DNA from: Cephalotrichum gorgonifer
Taxonomy: Eukaryota > Ascomycota > Sordariomycetes > Microascales > Microascaceae
NCBI GenBank assembly: GCA_900312665.1
Contig: ONZQ02000009.1
Span: 1,026,728 to 1,090,727 of the forward strand
Direction of reading: 5' to 3'
Length of the DNA: 64,000 bases
Position 1 is the stretch's first letter; every line of letters starts with the position of its first letter. A program made the position numbers and the translations under genes. The notes beneath the pieces were generated by a model. That model worked only from the letters and a program-made list of their open reading frames with translations. It searched no databases and had not been told where the DNA came from. Positions 10,297 to 21,867 of the stretch are shown piece by piece.

Positions 10297-10824
10297 GCGG
10301 AGAGACAGAGACGGAGACAGACGATGTGAGGGGAGGTGTGAGAGAACGACTGGGGGCTGGTGGGCCCCCATTGTATTTTATATTTCGAGTTGGCGGAAAG
10401 GGGAAAAGGGGAGGGGCGTTGGTTTCTTCTTCACACTCGCCTGGCGTGGACTCGGCATTTTGTCATAACTATTTGTACTAACAAGAGGCCACATGGCGGC
10501 AGTGGCCTTTCTTTCTTTTCTTCGGCTCCGGAGAGGAGATTTTTTTTCGGGTCGACGGGCGGAAGGCCGAGCATATTACACCACTCTACCAAGACGAATG
10601 TTGGGAAATTGGAGGGAGAAGGGGGCCAAGGGGGGGGAGGGGAGGGGATGGAAGGGGGGAGACTTGTTACTATCATAGAGCATGGCATTGTAGAAAAGCT
10701 GTTACATGTGTAATATACCGTCCGTTTAACGGATCTACATCTAATCCGAGAAGCCAATTTATGTTCATTTCGACGCAAGGAAAGATATCGTTCTTGCTTC
10801 CCTGCTTCACCACTCCACCTACAC
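10297..10824. other. intergenic between convergent TIM44 and NADAR genes
   Basis: This is a 3' region with a purine/G-rich stretch at about 10600-10660. No gene was seen. Confidence 0.6.
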
Positions 10825-11711
10825 TCAGATATCCTCCTCCTCCTCTTCCTTTGCTATTTCCTTTGCCTCCTCCCTCTCTTCCTTCTCCCTCCCCTCCTCC
10901 AATATCTTCCTCGTCTCCATCAAGGCCTTCCCCAGCAGATTCATCCCCCACCTCCCCCTCTGTTTTGGCGCGTTCTCCGCACCAAACCCTACCCCCCAGA
11001 TCCTATCCCGCGGACTCGCCTCCACCAGCTCCCTATCTCCCGTCTCCAGCAGCGCGGCGCGCAACCTCCCGCTACCACCTCCATCCTCAGCGGCGGAGGC
11101 GTCCCCCTCCGCCCCGCCCACCACCGGCAGGTCCCTCGCCTCGTCCAGGTTCCCACGGCGGAAGCCGACCTCCGACACGGCGAGGGTGAACTTCGCGATG
11201 GACCCCTCCAGCACGATACGCTCCCTGTTCTTGTGCCAGGTCTCGTCCGAGAAGGGCGTGACTCTCCGGCCGAGGGTGCGGACAGCCTGCGGGGAGGGTT
11301 CCGTGAGGATCTCGGCCGCTGTCTCTGTGTCTCCGAAGAGGAGGGCTTTTTGGTACATCATATAGCTTTTTTATTACCACGGGTCAGATTTTTCTCACTA
11401 TTCATCTCCGTTCTCCAATCTTTCGAGGCCTGAAGGAAAGAGGGGGGCTGTGTGTCTTACTGCTCTGCCGTGTGATAGATTATAGAAGAGTCCTTTGGGT
11501 CCGTAAAGGGGCAGTAATACCACTGCGACAGGAAACCGAAGTCTGGGTCGACGTCGCGCCAGAAGTACACGCCCGTCTCGGTCTGTAGCGACGTCCTCCC
11601 CGACGACTTGCCCTTCTTCTTCTGCCGTGGTGCTCTGTGCACTTTGTCAGACCCACCCGCAGGTCCGGTCGCTGTCGCTTGCTTGGCCTTTGCCCTTGAT
11701 ACTGGAGCCAT
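10825..11711 (-). CDS. NADAR-domain protein (putative N-glycosidase/deaminase-linked)
   Basis: Exons 11461-11711 and 10825-11365 (intron 11366-11460) encode 263 residues. After a basic N-terminus comes the NADAR fold: a segment ending in FLSQWYYCPF, the signature EHYMMYQKALLFGD made across the splice junction, then a second conserved block (FSDETWHKNRERIVLEG) and RIWGVGFGAENA with the late GxG-type motif. Bacterial relatives (YbiA) hydrolyse the N-glycosidic bond of riboflavin precursors, and others remove ADP-ribose. The fungal substrate is not known. The C-terminus ends in a Glu-rich tail. The splice reconstruction is strong because it rebuilds the EHYMxxQK motif exactly. Confidence 0.88.
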
Positions 11712-12294
11712 GATGGGAAAAGGGGAGAACAGAGGTATTTCGTCCTCGGCTACTCTGGTTGCCTCTTTTTTCGATGTTGATTATCAGTCTGAAAGTAGAA
11801 GACAAGAAGGAGTCTCAAGGCGGGAATTATATATTAAAAAGTACGAGATTCCCGTTTCACGCTCCCGGCTCTGCGGTCGCGTCGCGCGGGGCTTTCAGCT
11901 CGCTGGCGCCGGGGAGGAGTCATTGTGGAACGGGGAAGTCTAGCTGAGGCTGTGCTAGGGAAAGATCATCCGACAGGGGCGTAATTGGCGGAACATTGTG
12001 TAGCGTTGCGCCTGTGCGCTAGGCAGCCGTTGCCTTTTTCCAAGGTTTAAATGCGATTGAAATCGGGGCAGTTTATTAGTAGGGGACTGAGTAATACGGA
12101 CGACCATGAGGGTTGACTTGACTGTATTACATGAGTCCCTCGGTGTAAGTGAGGCATAATGCTCATTTCGCGCCATCACATCCGCACCCACTAGCACCCA
12201 AGCCCCAACATCGAAGATGGATACTAAAAAAAAGAAAAAAAAAGTGCCGGAGAACGGCAATTGGCTGTGTGGCTCTTTTACGCCCTCACTCACC
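11712..12294. other. intergenic, upstream of NADAR gene
   Basis: This is the NADAR promoter side and the 3' side of the GMC gene. It has an A-rich tract near 12225-12242. No gene was seen. Confidence 0.55.
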
Positions 12295-14740
12295 GTCGTC
12301 TACTGGCTCAATGTCTCCTGGTGATTTCTCCTCGGGCGGCTCTATCGGCCCCGGCCCGGGTCCGGGCTCGCCCGGAACTGTAGACTCGGGGTCCGGGGGC
12401 GGCTCCACCTGCGCACCCTCCGGCGGCTCCGGCAACTCCTCCTCACTCTCACCTGCCGCATTACGAGCCTTTATGAAATCGACAGCCTAGTTTCCCAGTC
12501 AGCATACACTCTCAATCCCTCCCCAGGCACGGCAACCCCTTGGAAAGAAAACTTGCAAACTCACCTTCTCGGCAACCATGTACACCGGCTGCTGCGTATT
12601 CGCCCCCGGCACCATCGGCATGATCGATGCATCGACAACCCTCAGCCTCTTAACCCCATGCACCAACAGCTCCTCATCCACCACGCCCCCCTTCTCTAGC
12701 GGCTTCTTCGCCGCCGTCGCAACGGGGTGGAAGTTCGTCGGGATGATCACGCTCCGGATCCAGTCCTCCAGCCCCTCCCCCTCAACCTCGATTCCGGGGA
12801 TCGTCTCCATGGGCCCGTAAGCCTCGAGCTCCGGGCTCCCCATGTACTTCCTCATGTACCGGATGTTCTCCACCATGATGTCCATGTCGATCGGGTTCGA
12901 CAGCGCGCGGTAGTCCACGATCGGCTCGCCCGTGGGGTTGGCCGGGTCGATGTTGATGGTCCCGTGGCTGACGATGTGCATGCTCATCACGATCCCGCCC
13001 GGCCGCGAGTTGACGGGTAGCCAGAGGATGTTGGTGTTCTTGCTGCGCAGGAGCGACGCGTGGAGCTTCTGGAAGTCGGCGTACCCGGCCAACACGTATG
13101 GGTGCGTGCCCTCGGGGAGGTGCTCCGATGGTTCCTGCGCCTCGTAGCGAGCCGCCAGGGCCTCGAAGTCGTCCGTCATGGTCGGAAGGCCGATCCACGC
13201 GCCGAGGTTGGGCGACGAGCGGTGGCTTGGGTCGCCGTTGGCGGGGACGCTTGGTGCCACGGGAGTCCCGTTGGTCCCTTTGTCCCAAGCAGGTTAGCCA
13301 GGTGAAACCAAATGATCTCCACCGAGAAAAAAAACACCTGGGGATTGTTCTCTCCACAGATAGGACAATATTTTTAGACACTTACACATGTAGCTGACGC
13401 TGAGGTATGCGTGGTCCTGGAAGTTCTGACCCACGCCAGGTATGTCAACCAGAACCTCAATCCCGGCCTCTTCCAACAGCTCCCGCGGCCCGATCCCGCT
13501 AAGCTGTAGTATCTGCGGCGTGTGAACCGTCCCCGCAGAGATGATCACCTCCTTCCTAGCCCGCACGGACTGGACCGGCGCCTCCTCCTCGCCCTCCTCC
13601 AGGTCCCGCGCCGTGAACTCCACGCCGGTGGCGACCTTGTCCTCGTCCAGGATCACCCGCTGCACCTTGTGCCGCGTGATGACGTCGAAGTTGTCCCGCT
13701 CATCGACGATGTTGTCGTAGTGACCCGTCCGTGCGTAGGAGCGCCAGTAGGTCTCCGGGTCAAGAGAGGAGGGGAACCAGAAGAGGCCGTTATTACCCCC
13801 GGCTCCGTCGAGCGGTACGTCTATGTTGGGCATCTTCTTCATGGCGTTGTACATGGGGACTTGGAGAGAAAAAAATCAGGTTAGCTCGGGCGGCCGCGAG
13901 GAAGGTGGAGGTGGGAAGGGCGGGATACATACTGACGCCCGGGTCCTGGTAGTCCGGGAATGAGGCGTAGACCTGCGTGTCCTCCTCCATGCCCCATGCA
14001 TCGGGGTCCCAGGTGATGTTGAAAGCCTCCGCTATCTCCGGCTTAGGAGGCGTAAAGTGCATACCCTACATATCGTCAGTACCGAGGCAATCGATTCCCT
14101 AACACTATTGTTTCTACTTACCTTCTTAAAGTACGGGAGGACTCCGTCCCACCCCCACGTCGAGCCCTCCCCTCCCAGCTCGGCCCACCCGTCGTATTCG
14201 CTTCGCGTGCCACGGACGGCAACCATGCCGTTGATTGCGGAGCTACCGCCGACACAGCAGCCGATCCTCACCGCCTGGGTGCGGTTGTTCATGAAGGGCT
14301 GAGGCACGGATGTGATGTTGTATGAGATTCCTGGATCCGCGAAGCTGCGGCCTCCTCCGGCTCTGATGACTTCATCGGAGACTGGAAACCGTATTAGACG
14401 TGCTCCGGCCTGGAATTGTGGTATGGGGGAGGAGTACTTACCGACGTGACAGTATTCAATGACCAGAACGGTGGCTATGAGAAGCAGTTATAGCGATTGA
14501 GTTTCCTAAACCGCTCCGTGATGAGCTCAGAGGAAACGACTTACACGATCCGTCTGCCGAGAGCCGATCGGCGACAGTCAGCCCCGCCGTCCCGGCTCCG
14601 ACGATGATGTAGTCATACTCCTCCGCGATGTCGGCCGCCCTCTGGTGGATCCTGGCGCCACGGAGCCCGTGGGGAGTGCCCGACACAGCAGGGAGGAGCG
14701 ACGTTAAGACGGCTGCGAAGCCGAGAGCTGCGGACCTCAT
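12295..14740 (-). CDS. secreted GMC-family FAD oxidoreductase (choline dehydrogenase-like)
   Basis: Seven exons are read: 14545-14740, 14442-14474, 14122-14381, 13933-14065, 13386-13859, 12565-13277 and 12295-12486, encoding 666 residues. Residues 1-22 are a signal peptide. The dinucleotide-binding motif YIIVGAGTAGLTVADRLS follows near residue 43. Then come the GGSSAINGM flavin motif, the second PROSITE block SAGTVHTPQILQLSGIG, and the C-terminal FHPVAT...VDASIMP...ANTQQPVYMVAEK block that includes the active-site His. Such enzymes oxidise alcohols, sugars or choline, usually outside the cell or in secondary metabolism; the substrate cannot be told. Exon 2 is only 33 nt. An unusual last exon adds about 60 Pro/Glu-rich residues after the catalytic core. 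Confidence 0.92.
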
Positions 14741-15044
14741 CTTCTACTCGTTTGCTTATGCTCGACGAACGCTTGATTCGAGAGAGGTAACGCAGATAAT
14801 CCGGGAGAAGAAAACGATCCCTTAGGGACGGGTGTGACGGGGGCAGCCATGATTAGTTTATAGCAACCAAAGACACTCCCTTTCCCCGAGGTTGCCAAGG
14901 ATGGTCAATTGAATCACGAGAGAGGGGGTTTAATATCGAGCTTGCAGAATGTGAGTCCATACATGTGCTTTACCCCTGTTCTTCGTTAAATATAGCCGAC
15001 ATATAGTAATATATGGTGGCTGCGGGGATATATCCCGGTACAGG
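14741..15044. other. intergenic, promoter of GMC gene
   Basis: This 304-bp region holds the GMC upstream sequence and the 3' end of the F-box-like gene. An AT-rich patch (ATATAG, TATATGG) lies around 14990-15030. No gene was seen. Confidence 0.55.
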
Positions 15045-16404
15045 CTACGCTCCTTCACGCAAAGATCTTAATTCGGGGTAAATCGGCTTTCCTGCTGGAA
15101 AACTGTGCATCGCTGGAGCCGACCACGAGCCGACCACGAGGTACTTTATTATCCTCGCACCGGAATTGGTACCGTAATACAGGATCTGGTCCGGGGTCGA
15201 GGGAAACCACGAATCTTGGTCATTTGAACTCGGCGGGGCAGGAATCACTTGGTCTTCGAAAGCCGTGAAAATCCACGGAGGCTCGAAGTCCCTGGACCTC
15301 GCAAGCTCGGAGACTTTGAGGGCCAAAGAAAAGATGCGTGAGATATGAAGACTAGAATTAGGTAGGTAGCGCTGCACTTCCTCACAAACCACCGGCGACC
15401 TCCACGGCGTCGAGATCCCACAGCGTCCCGCGCTCGAGATGGCTGGCCACTCTCCGGATTCCCTCCTCCGTATCGGCCGAGCTCCTCCCACCGATGAACC
15501 GAAACTTCGTAAACTCATCCACCTCCGGGCTCAGCCGAGCCCACCCATGCGCGGGATACTTCTGCTGCGAACAACCCGACACTGCCAGGGTATACCTCTT
15601 CTTCAACGGCGGCGTGCCGACACGCCGGGGCAACTCGGAGCGGAGGGCCTTTACGATCATGCTGATTGAGTTTTCTGAGCCGTGCCTGGGATCAACGAGC
15701 CAAACGAATTCTAGGCGGGGCACCATCGAAGGTGTCAACATGGCCCAGAGTGTGTCCGCCGCAAAGTTGAAGAATAGGACTCTCTTGAGCTTCGGCAACG
15801 ACCGCCAGATGAGGATCATTATTGGGTCGTGACCATCATTCACCATAGGACACTCCAAGCAGATGAACTCCTCCAGATTCTCGAGGCGGGAAATGGCATC
15901 TCGGAGTCTGGGTACCACGGCGTAGTTTTTGCCGACGCCGTCGTGGGTCACGCAGTGGACATCGAGGACGAGCACGCGGAGTGTCTGCGAGAGGCGGGAT
16001 AAGAGCTTCGGAATAATCACAGTGACCACGAACCCAGGTAGGGATTCGGAAAAAGGGGCAAGGTATAGCGAGGCGATGTTGCACCATGACAGGTCAGAGT
16101 GGAAGGCCGGGGATAGGACCTGAGCTAGGCTGAATCTCACCAGGGCGCCCGGGGACTCAATGGAAGCGCAATGGCGGCGGAGGAGGAGGGAGGAAGGGCG
16201 GTAGGTGAAGTGCGCGACCCGGGAGAAGGAGATCAAGAGTTTCGTGCGTGGGTCGGAGACACGGAGGAGGGACGTGGGGGAGGGGACGATGGATTGAATG
16301 ATTTGGAGGATGATCTCGATCGGGAGCCGGGGAGACGGGACTTCATACTTGGGAGATGGCGGCGGGGATGGAGATGGGGTGGCAGTCGTCGTGGAGGCCA
16401 TCAT
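15045..16404 (-). CDS. F-box-like hypothetical protein
   Basis: The first exon encodes an N-terminal Ser/Pro-rich stretch, then an F-box-like segment (SPRLPIEIILQIIQSIVP), then leucine-rich helices and strands typical of fungal F-box proteins. ATG is taken at 16404 (MMAST); the upstream part of the open frame starts with GTG only. Read without splicing, the frame stops at 15382. A second exon, 15045-15313, joins if 15314-15389 is an intron (donor GTTTGT, acceptor AAAG, 76 nt). The total is then 427 residues and ends with aromatic-rich, coding-looking sequence (DFEPPWIFTAFED). Such proteins usually act as substrate adaptors in SCF ubiquitin ligases; the substrate is unknown. The first exon is well supported, the second less so. 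Confidence 0.6.
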
Positions 16405-17877
16405 GATCGTGCTTCTCTTGGTTGGGTGAGAGTGTATGTCAAAAGTATTAGGTGGCACTCTCGATCCATGCTACTTCACCTTTGTTCCATGTCGGTGAGC
16501 GAGAGGCCTGTGACTGACAGTTCCGGGATAATAGATGTGCGGTATTACTCCGTGCCTTGAACCCTGTTCATCCCCACGTGGAACAACCCCCCCACAGCCT
16601 TCCTCGCTGCCTGCCCATGGCCCTAAAGAAGGTGCGATGCTCCTTCTTGAGCTCTTTCCAGGGGTCTGACCCCTCGCACCTGCCTAGCCATGCATTTCGG
16701 ATCGTCCCTTCCCTTGGCCCGGATTTCTCTCATCATAGGATTACTTGGTAGGAGAATTTGTCGCCTGCTCGTACTCCACATCATCAATGATTCCAATGTC
16801 CCATTCCCAGCCCCAGAATCTACCTCAAAGCTCCTAAGGGGAAGTCATTTACCCCTGGCCATTTAGCCTCTCATATCCCAGAAGCTCCGTCCGATGTCTT
16901 TGTGTGACATATGACGACACCGAGCCCATGGAGCGATACCGAGTCCATGGTGCGAGGTGTATGAGAGAGACTCGGGACCTCGGACACTCATGGTTCCGAT
17001 ACGCACGCCCTAGAAGTGTGCGAGTGGGGTTCGAGCTGGGATTCTACCTGTAAGGGCAAGACGTACTTCGTATTACTACGTAATGAGACCATATCTAGAA
17101 GGTGCAATGGACATCCCGAGCCCTCCGGAAAGTATGGCAGGGATCCGCATATGATCCAGCGACATCCCGCCTACTTACTACGCATTACTCCAATTTCCAA
17201 CTAGTGGCTTGCTTAGTTGTATTACGGTTTCATGGTGTGCCCCCGATAATGTGGGGTAGAAAACTATGTGAAAGCCCGAGAACAAGGAAGTAGCGGGAGG
17301 AATGCAACATGAAGCTTCAAGTGTGGACGAGGCAAGGCAAGACAGGTGCCAATGAACAAAGGGACCATCGCCAGAGAATCGACGGCAAACTCCGTGTCAG
17401 CAAATGGTGCACGAGTCCGCATCTAATAGCGTCCCATCCGGATCCGCTTCTCCATTTTCATTCCACCCCTCACACGCCAAATTCTATCTCACTACTCCTC
17501 CCCACGCGCCATTTTACGTCGTAATTCCCCGTACGGAGTATTTTAGTGGAGCCAGCCGGGTTGCTGTTCCTTCGCAGACCATCCATACCCCGGCAACAGC
17601 AAATTCCCCCAACCCTCCGACATCCATTTATCTCCGCGGCTTCCCGAATTTCGCAACCTTGACACACCTTGCCCGACTGGCTTCAACATCAACGACCACA
17701 TCCACCACCACTCTCTAGTCGGCTCAAGCCTGCCATGTTCCGACCGTCCACGATGCAAACCCCTCAGTAGTACCTTTCTCTCCCCTTCTCCCTATGTACA
17801 TAGTACTATCTCCCATGACGTACGACCGAGAACCCCCATAAACTGAAGCGACACGCCCCATCTCGCCAACCGATATA
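16405..17877. other. intergenic, divergent promoters of F-box-like gene and UBP16
   Basis: This region holds a nested inverted repeat at 16631-16680 and a short direct repeat at about 16918-16954 (CCGAGYCCATGGWGCGA twice). The CT-rich UBP16 leader is at 17700-17870. No gene is supported. Confidence 0.55.
16631..16680. repeat. nested inverted repeat (hairpin-forming)
   Basis: The outer arms GGTGCGA (16631-16637) and TCGCACC (16674-16680) enclose a second perfect hairpin GGGGTCTGACCCC (about 16661-16673). No ORF or RNA family is associated with it. Confidence 0.5.
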
Positions 17878-19653
17878 ATGTCCAACAAAAACCTCTCGAC
17901 CGTAACTTACGCCGCCGGCGCCGGCCTCGCAGCCATTGCCCTCGTCTATGTGTTTGCGCCCACCTACCTCATCGACGAGTCCTCGTCCCCGCGCAAACCG
18001 CACGCCGTCGGCCTCCGCAACATCGGCAATGACTGCTTCATCAACTCCGTCCTGCAGGCCCTAGCCGGCCTCGGCGAGCTCCGCCTCTACCTTATCCGCG
18101 AGACCCACCGACGTGCCATCGATCCCGAGGTTTATGCCCGCTACCTGATCCAACCCGCCCCGGACGAGAATGGGAACGTGAGGAAGGTGCTGAAGGACTG
18201 GCAACTGAGGAGCCTGCAGAGCGGCGCCGTGACTTTTGGGCTAAAGGATATACTGGATAAGCTGAACGAGCGGCCCATCCTGAAGAAGGCGATAAGCCCG
18301 AGGGGATTCGTCGGGGTTCTTGAAGGCGCGTTCGGGCAGACGATCAATCGACAGCAGCAGGATGCGCAGGAGTTCCTGCAGCTACTGGTGGAGAGGTTGG
18401 CGGACGAATATAATGCGGGAAAGAGGGCCAGGGCATATTCGAGGAAAATGAGGCGGGCTGCCGTGCAGGGGCAGGTGCAGGGGCCTTCGGATGAGTCCGT
18501 CGAGGGAGAAACCACGCGGCAGGAGGGAGAAAACGTTGAAAGTAACCCGGGGTCTACCGAAAATGAAAAAGAGGGGGTGAAGGAGGAGGAGGAAGAGCAG
18601 GAAGAGGAACACGACTTCCCGCTAGAAGGCGAGCGCGAAGCCCAATCCCAGTGTCAGGCATGCGGCTTCAAGACTACGCCCCGGAAGGAGGTCTTCTGCA
18701 TGCTCACCCTCTCTGTCCCGCAGGTCTCGCACACGACGCTTGACAAGTGCTTCGACGGGCTCTTTAAAACAGAGCACATACCGGAATTTAAGTGCGACAA
18801 GTGCCGCCTCATCCACGCGCGCGACCTCCTGGCTGCCGACCTCGCCAAGTCGACCTCAGAGTCTTTCCGCGAGACGACTAAGGCGCAGCTCGATAAGCTG
18901 CAGGAGTCAATCGACAACGACCCGGAGAACCCCCCGAAGGACGTGCCCCTGCCGGACTCCAAGTACGCCCCCAAGAGGACCATCTCGCGCTCCCATCGCA
19001 TCACGCGGTTCCCCCGGATCCTGGTGGTTCACCTCTCGAGGTCTATCTACGACCGCACGTCGCAGAAGAACATGGCCAAGGTCTCGTTCCCCGAGAACCT
19101 GAAGCTCGGCGGTCTGCGCAACCAGAAGCAGTACAACCTCCTCGCGGCCGTGACCCACAAGGGGGGCCACCAGAGTGGGCACTACCAGTCCTTCCGACGG
19201 CAGGTCGCCACGCCTGCGCCCTTCTCGAACCCACATGTCAGCAGCGGCGTGTACAGCGAGAAGCCAAAGGCCGTGGCTTCGGAAGCGGATCTGGCGCAGT
19301 CGAGCGAGGAAAGCTCAGTCTCGGGGACGAACGGCGCGGGGGCGGCCAGCAGGGACCGGTCATCCGAGACGAGTAGTCTCAAGTCCGTCGCCGCCTCGGC
19401 GATCTCGAGGATATCGCCCAGCCGGAGCGGCGAAGGATCTCCGAAAAGCAGCGAGGTAGCTTCATCCAAGGTGACGCTAGGCGGGAGCGGCGCGAACGGG
19501 GCGCTCAAGAGGCCCACGAGGAAGAAGAAGCAGATGTGGTGGCGGATCAACGACGAGAAGTGCAAGGCGGCGAGGACGAGCGAGGTGTTGGATATGGAGA
19601 GAGAGGTGTACCTGCTGTTCTACGAACTCCAGCCCGAGGAGCCCGAGGCGTGA
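17878..19653 (+). CDS. UBP16: ubiquitin-specific protease, Ubp16 type (membrane-anchored)
   Basis: This intronless ORF encodes 591 residues. A hydrophobic segment at about residues 9-30 is an N-terminal membrane anchor; yeast Ubp16 sits in the mitochondrial outer membrane. The USP Cys box follows at once (GLRNIGNDCFINSVLQAL, catalytic Cys53), then the QQQDAQEFLQLL block. The fingers show two CxxC pairs (CQAC, CDKC). The His box is GGHQSGHYQSF with the catalytic His at about residue 435. A disordered Ser-rich stretch of about 110 residues separates it from the C-terminal WWRINDEK segment, which supplies the third residue, and the final YLLFYELQ strand. The protease is predicted active. Substrates are unknown. 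Confidence 0.93.
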   Translation: MSNKNLSTVTYAAGAGLAAIALVYVFAPTYLIDESSSPRKPHAVGLRNIGNDCFINSVLQALAGLGELRLYLIRETHRRAIDPEVYARYLIQPAPDENGNVRKVLKDWQLRSLQSGAVTFGLKDILDKLNERPILKKAISPRGFVGVLEGAFGQTINRQQQDAQEFLQLLVERLADEYNAGKRARAYSRKMRRAAVQGQVQGPSDESVEGETTRQEGENVESNPGSTENEKEGVKEEEEEQEEEHDFPLEGEREAQSQCQACGFKTTPRKEVFCMLTLSVPQVSHTTLDKCFDGLFKTEHIPEFKCDKCRLIHARDLLAADLAKSTSESFRETTKAQLDKLQESIDNDPENPPKDVPLPDSKYAPKRTISRSHRITRFPRILVVHLSRSIYDRTSQKNMAKVSFPENLKLGGLRNQKQYNLLAAVTHKGGHQSGHYQSFRRQVATPAPFSNPHVSSGVYSEKPKAVASEADLAQSSEESSVSGTNGAGAASRDRSSETSSLKSVAASAISRISPSRSGEGSPKSSEVASSKVTLGGSGANGALKRPTRKKKQMWWRINDEKCKAARTSEVLDMEREVYLLFYELQPEEPEA

Positions 19654-20299
19654 GTACACCCTCTCTTTCCTCTCGTCTAGTCCCTCTCGTGTTTCCTTGA
19701 TGCTGGAAGCAAGAGGAACGTAACGTACATTTGTGTCAGTAGATGAAGAGAAAAAAATGGGAGAGGCGAGAGGGTGTTTTCGGAAATTAGATGGGGGAGG
19801 GAAAGGTTTTCTTATTATAAGTTCTGGGCATGAGGGGAGGGGTTTGGAGCAAAAGCATACTTTGGCATAGACTTTAGAACTGGGAGTAGGAGTGGGAATG
19901 GAGTGGGAAAAGGGGAGGCAGTGTCGTGTATATTATTACTAGGCCCCTCGTTCGGGATGAAGACAAAGGGTAGAGTGAGCAGCTTGCCGATTATGTAGGG
20001 TTATGCACAACTGGAAGAAACCTTGAATGTTTTCCATTCGAGAAGAACGATTAGCTTAGCTTCAACCTTGCTTCGCTTCAACATGTTTTGTTGTTGGCTA
20101 TATTCAGGGGGAAAAAAGAAAAAAAGAAGACAAGAGACGCGTTCTAGGCAAGACAGATTATCCATCGTTTCCGCTCCTCTTCTTCCTCTAGGACATATTC
20201 CATTTTCCCTTTCACACCCACCACATACCATTCCATACCTGCCTACCGCTGTTCAGCCCGGCCCTCAACTCCGCCTCCCGCGCCTTCTCACGAAAACTT
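19654..20299. other. intergenic between convergent UBP16 and Kes1-like genes
   Basis: This is a 3' region with A- and G-rich stretches. No gene was seen. Confidence 0.6.
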
Positions 20300-21867
20300 T
20301 CATTGTCCCAGCAGCTCCGCCTCAATCTTCGCAACCTCCTCCGCCGACGGCTCCCCCGCGTCCTTGATGCTCTTCTCCTTGGCCAGGTCGAACCTCCACA
20401 GGCCGCCCGTCTTATCGCCGTCGCCGTCGGCCGCGAGCCCGACCCTGGGCGCCAGGGTGGTCAGGACCTCGTCAGGCTCCGCGAGCTCGGAGAAGAACCT
20501 CCTCTCCCAGACGCGGCCCTCCTCCTTCTCCTTCGCGCGCAGCTCCCTCTGCGCGTGCTCGATCTTGCCCTTCTCCGTGCCGACGGCGTCCATGTCGCCC
20601 TTTGCTATCGCGGCGGCGACCTTGCCCCAGGCGCGGCGGGACTCGAGCGGGTGCTGCTCCTCGACGGGCCTGACGGAGAGCTGGGTCCCCGGGGAGGTGG
20701 CGGCGTCGTAGGTCTCGATGAGGGTCTTGGGGGAGTTGGACTTGGCGGCCCCCCGGTAGAAGGAGAAGGACTTGGTCCAGACGCCGACGGCGTTGAAGAG
20801 GACGTCCTTGTCGTTGTCCTCGTGGTGGAGGGTGGCGGAGACGGAGTTCTTCTCGCCCGAGAGCCAGCCCTTGCCGGCGTAGCTGATCTTGGAGGTGTAG
20901 CCGGCGGAGCTGGTGATGTAGGAGGTCGAGTTGAGCTCGACGAAGGGCGCGCCGTAGATGAGGCCCTCGATGTGCAGGGACGGGAGGGTGATGAGGTAGG
21001 TCTCGGGGGCCTTGGAGGCGTCGTCGGGGTAGGGGACGGTGAGGACGGCATGGCCGATCTGCTTGACGTTGATGGTGCGCGAGAAGGTGGCCTTCTGCGC
21101 GTTGTAGCCCTCTAGGCGCGTGCCGGTCTCGCGGTTCACGATGCTATACGCCGTGGCTGGCGGGTGGTGGCTATAGAAATCGAACGTGGTGACCTGGTTA
21201 GTGGACTACTATTCTTAATGCCACTCACCCGAACCCGTGGGTCGAAGAAGGAGAAGGGGAAAAAGAAGAAAGAGAAAATAAAAAAAAATGTTCAAAACTC
21301 ACCTCACTTGCTCGCTGATCAGCTCCGTCGTCCCCGCCTCGTCCTCCCACTTGCCGAGGAACAGCTCGCCCAGGAAGGGGTTCAGGGGCTTCTTCTCGTT
21401 CCCGTACTGCTCGCTCCGGCTCGCGTACTGCTGCTTCAGGGTCGAGAGGAACCACTTGAGCACGAGGAGGGCGCGCTTCTCCGGGTCGGACTCCCGCGCC
21501 GGGGCCGCGAAGAGGGTCGGGTGCTCGCACCAGTAGGAGCTGAACTCGGTGAGGCTGGTGGAGGAGAGGATGAAGGGCGGGGCCGTGAGGGAGGAGAGGT
21601 CGCCGTTGAAGGAGGCGATGGACTGTGGCGGGGGAGGGCGGGTGTTAGCTGATGGTCGGGTCCGGTGGTGCCGGGGGTGGGGGATGTGGAGTGGGGACGT
21701 GAGCAGGTGACGGGGGTATCAGACGGGGAACGGAGCCCGGGGCCCGGGGGACGGGACCGGGGGTGTATGGGGTGGGTGTATGGGGTCGGGGGTAAGATGG
21801 GACGTACCTTGAGGAAGGCCGACCAGCTGCTGCTAGCAGCCGGCGCGGGCGTTGAGGAGCGAGACAT
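20300..21867 (-). CDS. KES1: oxysterol-binding protein, Kes1/Osh4 type
   Basis: Kes1/Osh4 moves sterol and PI4P between the ER and Golgi and restrains PI4P-dependent Golgi export. Exons 21808-21867, 21303-21622 and 20300-21170 (introns 21623-21807 and 21171-21302) encode 416 residues, close to the 434 of yeast Osh4. The protein is a lone sterol-binding (ORD) domain with no PH domain or ankyrin repeats. The OSBP signature EQVSHHPPATAY is built exactly across the second splice. Upstream are NPFLGELFLGKW and a lid-like N-terminus; downstream are GYNAQKATFS and the C-terminal KIEHAQRELRAKE helix. The identification is strong; assignment to Osh4 rather than Osh5-7 rests on size and architecture. 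Confidence 0.93.

Noticed and set aside
17016..17060. GGGGTTCGAGC, like a tRNA B box
   Set aside because: No matching A box or cloverleaf stems at the right spacing. No tRNA is supported in the window.
20303..21115. 270-codon plus-strand ORF antisense to the Kes1-like gene
   Set aside because: A shadow frame created by GC-rich codon bias; the OSBP signature is on the opposite strand.
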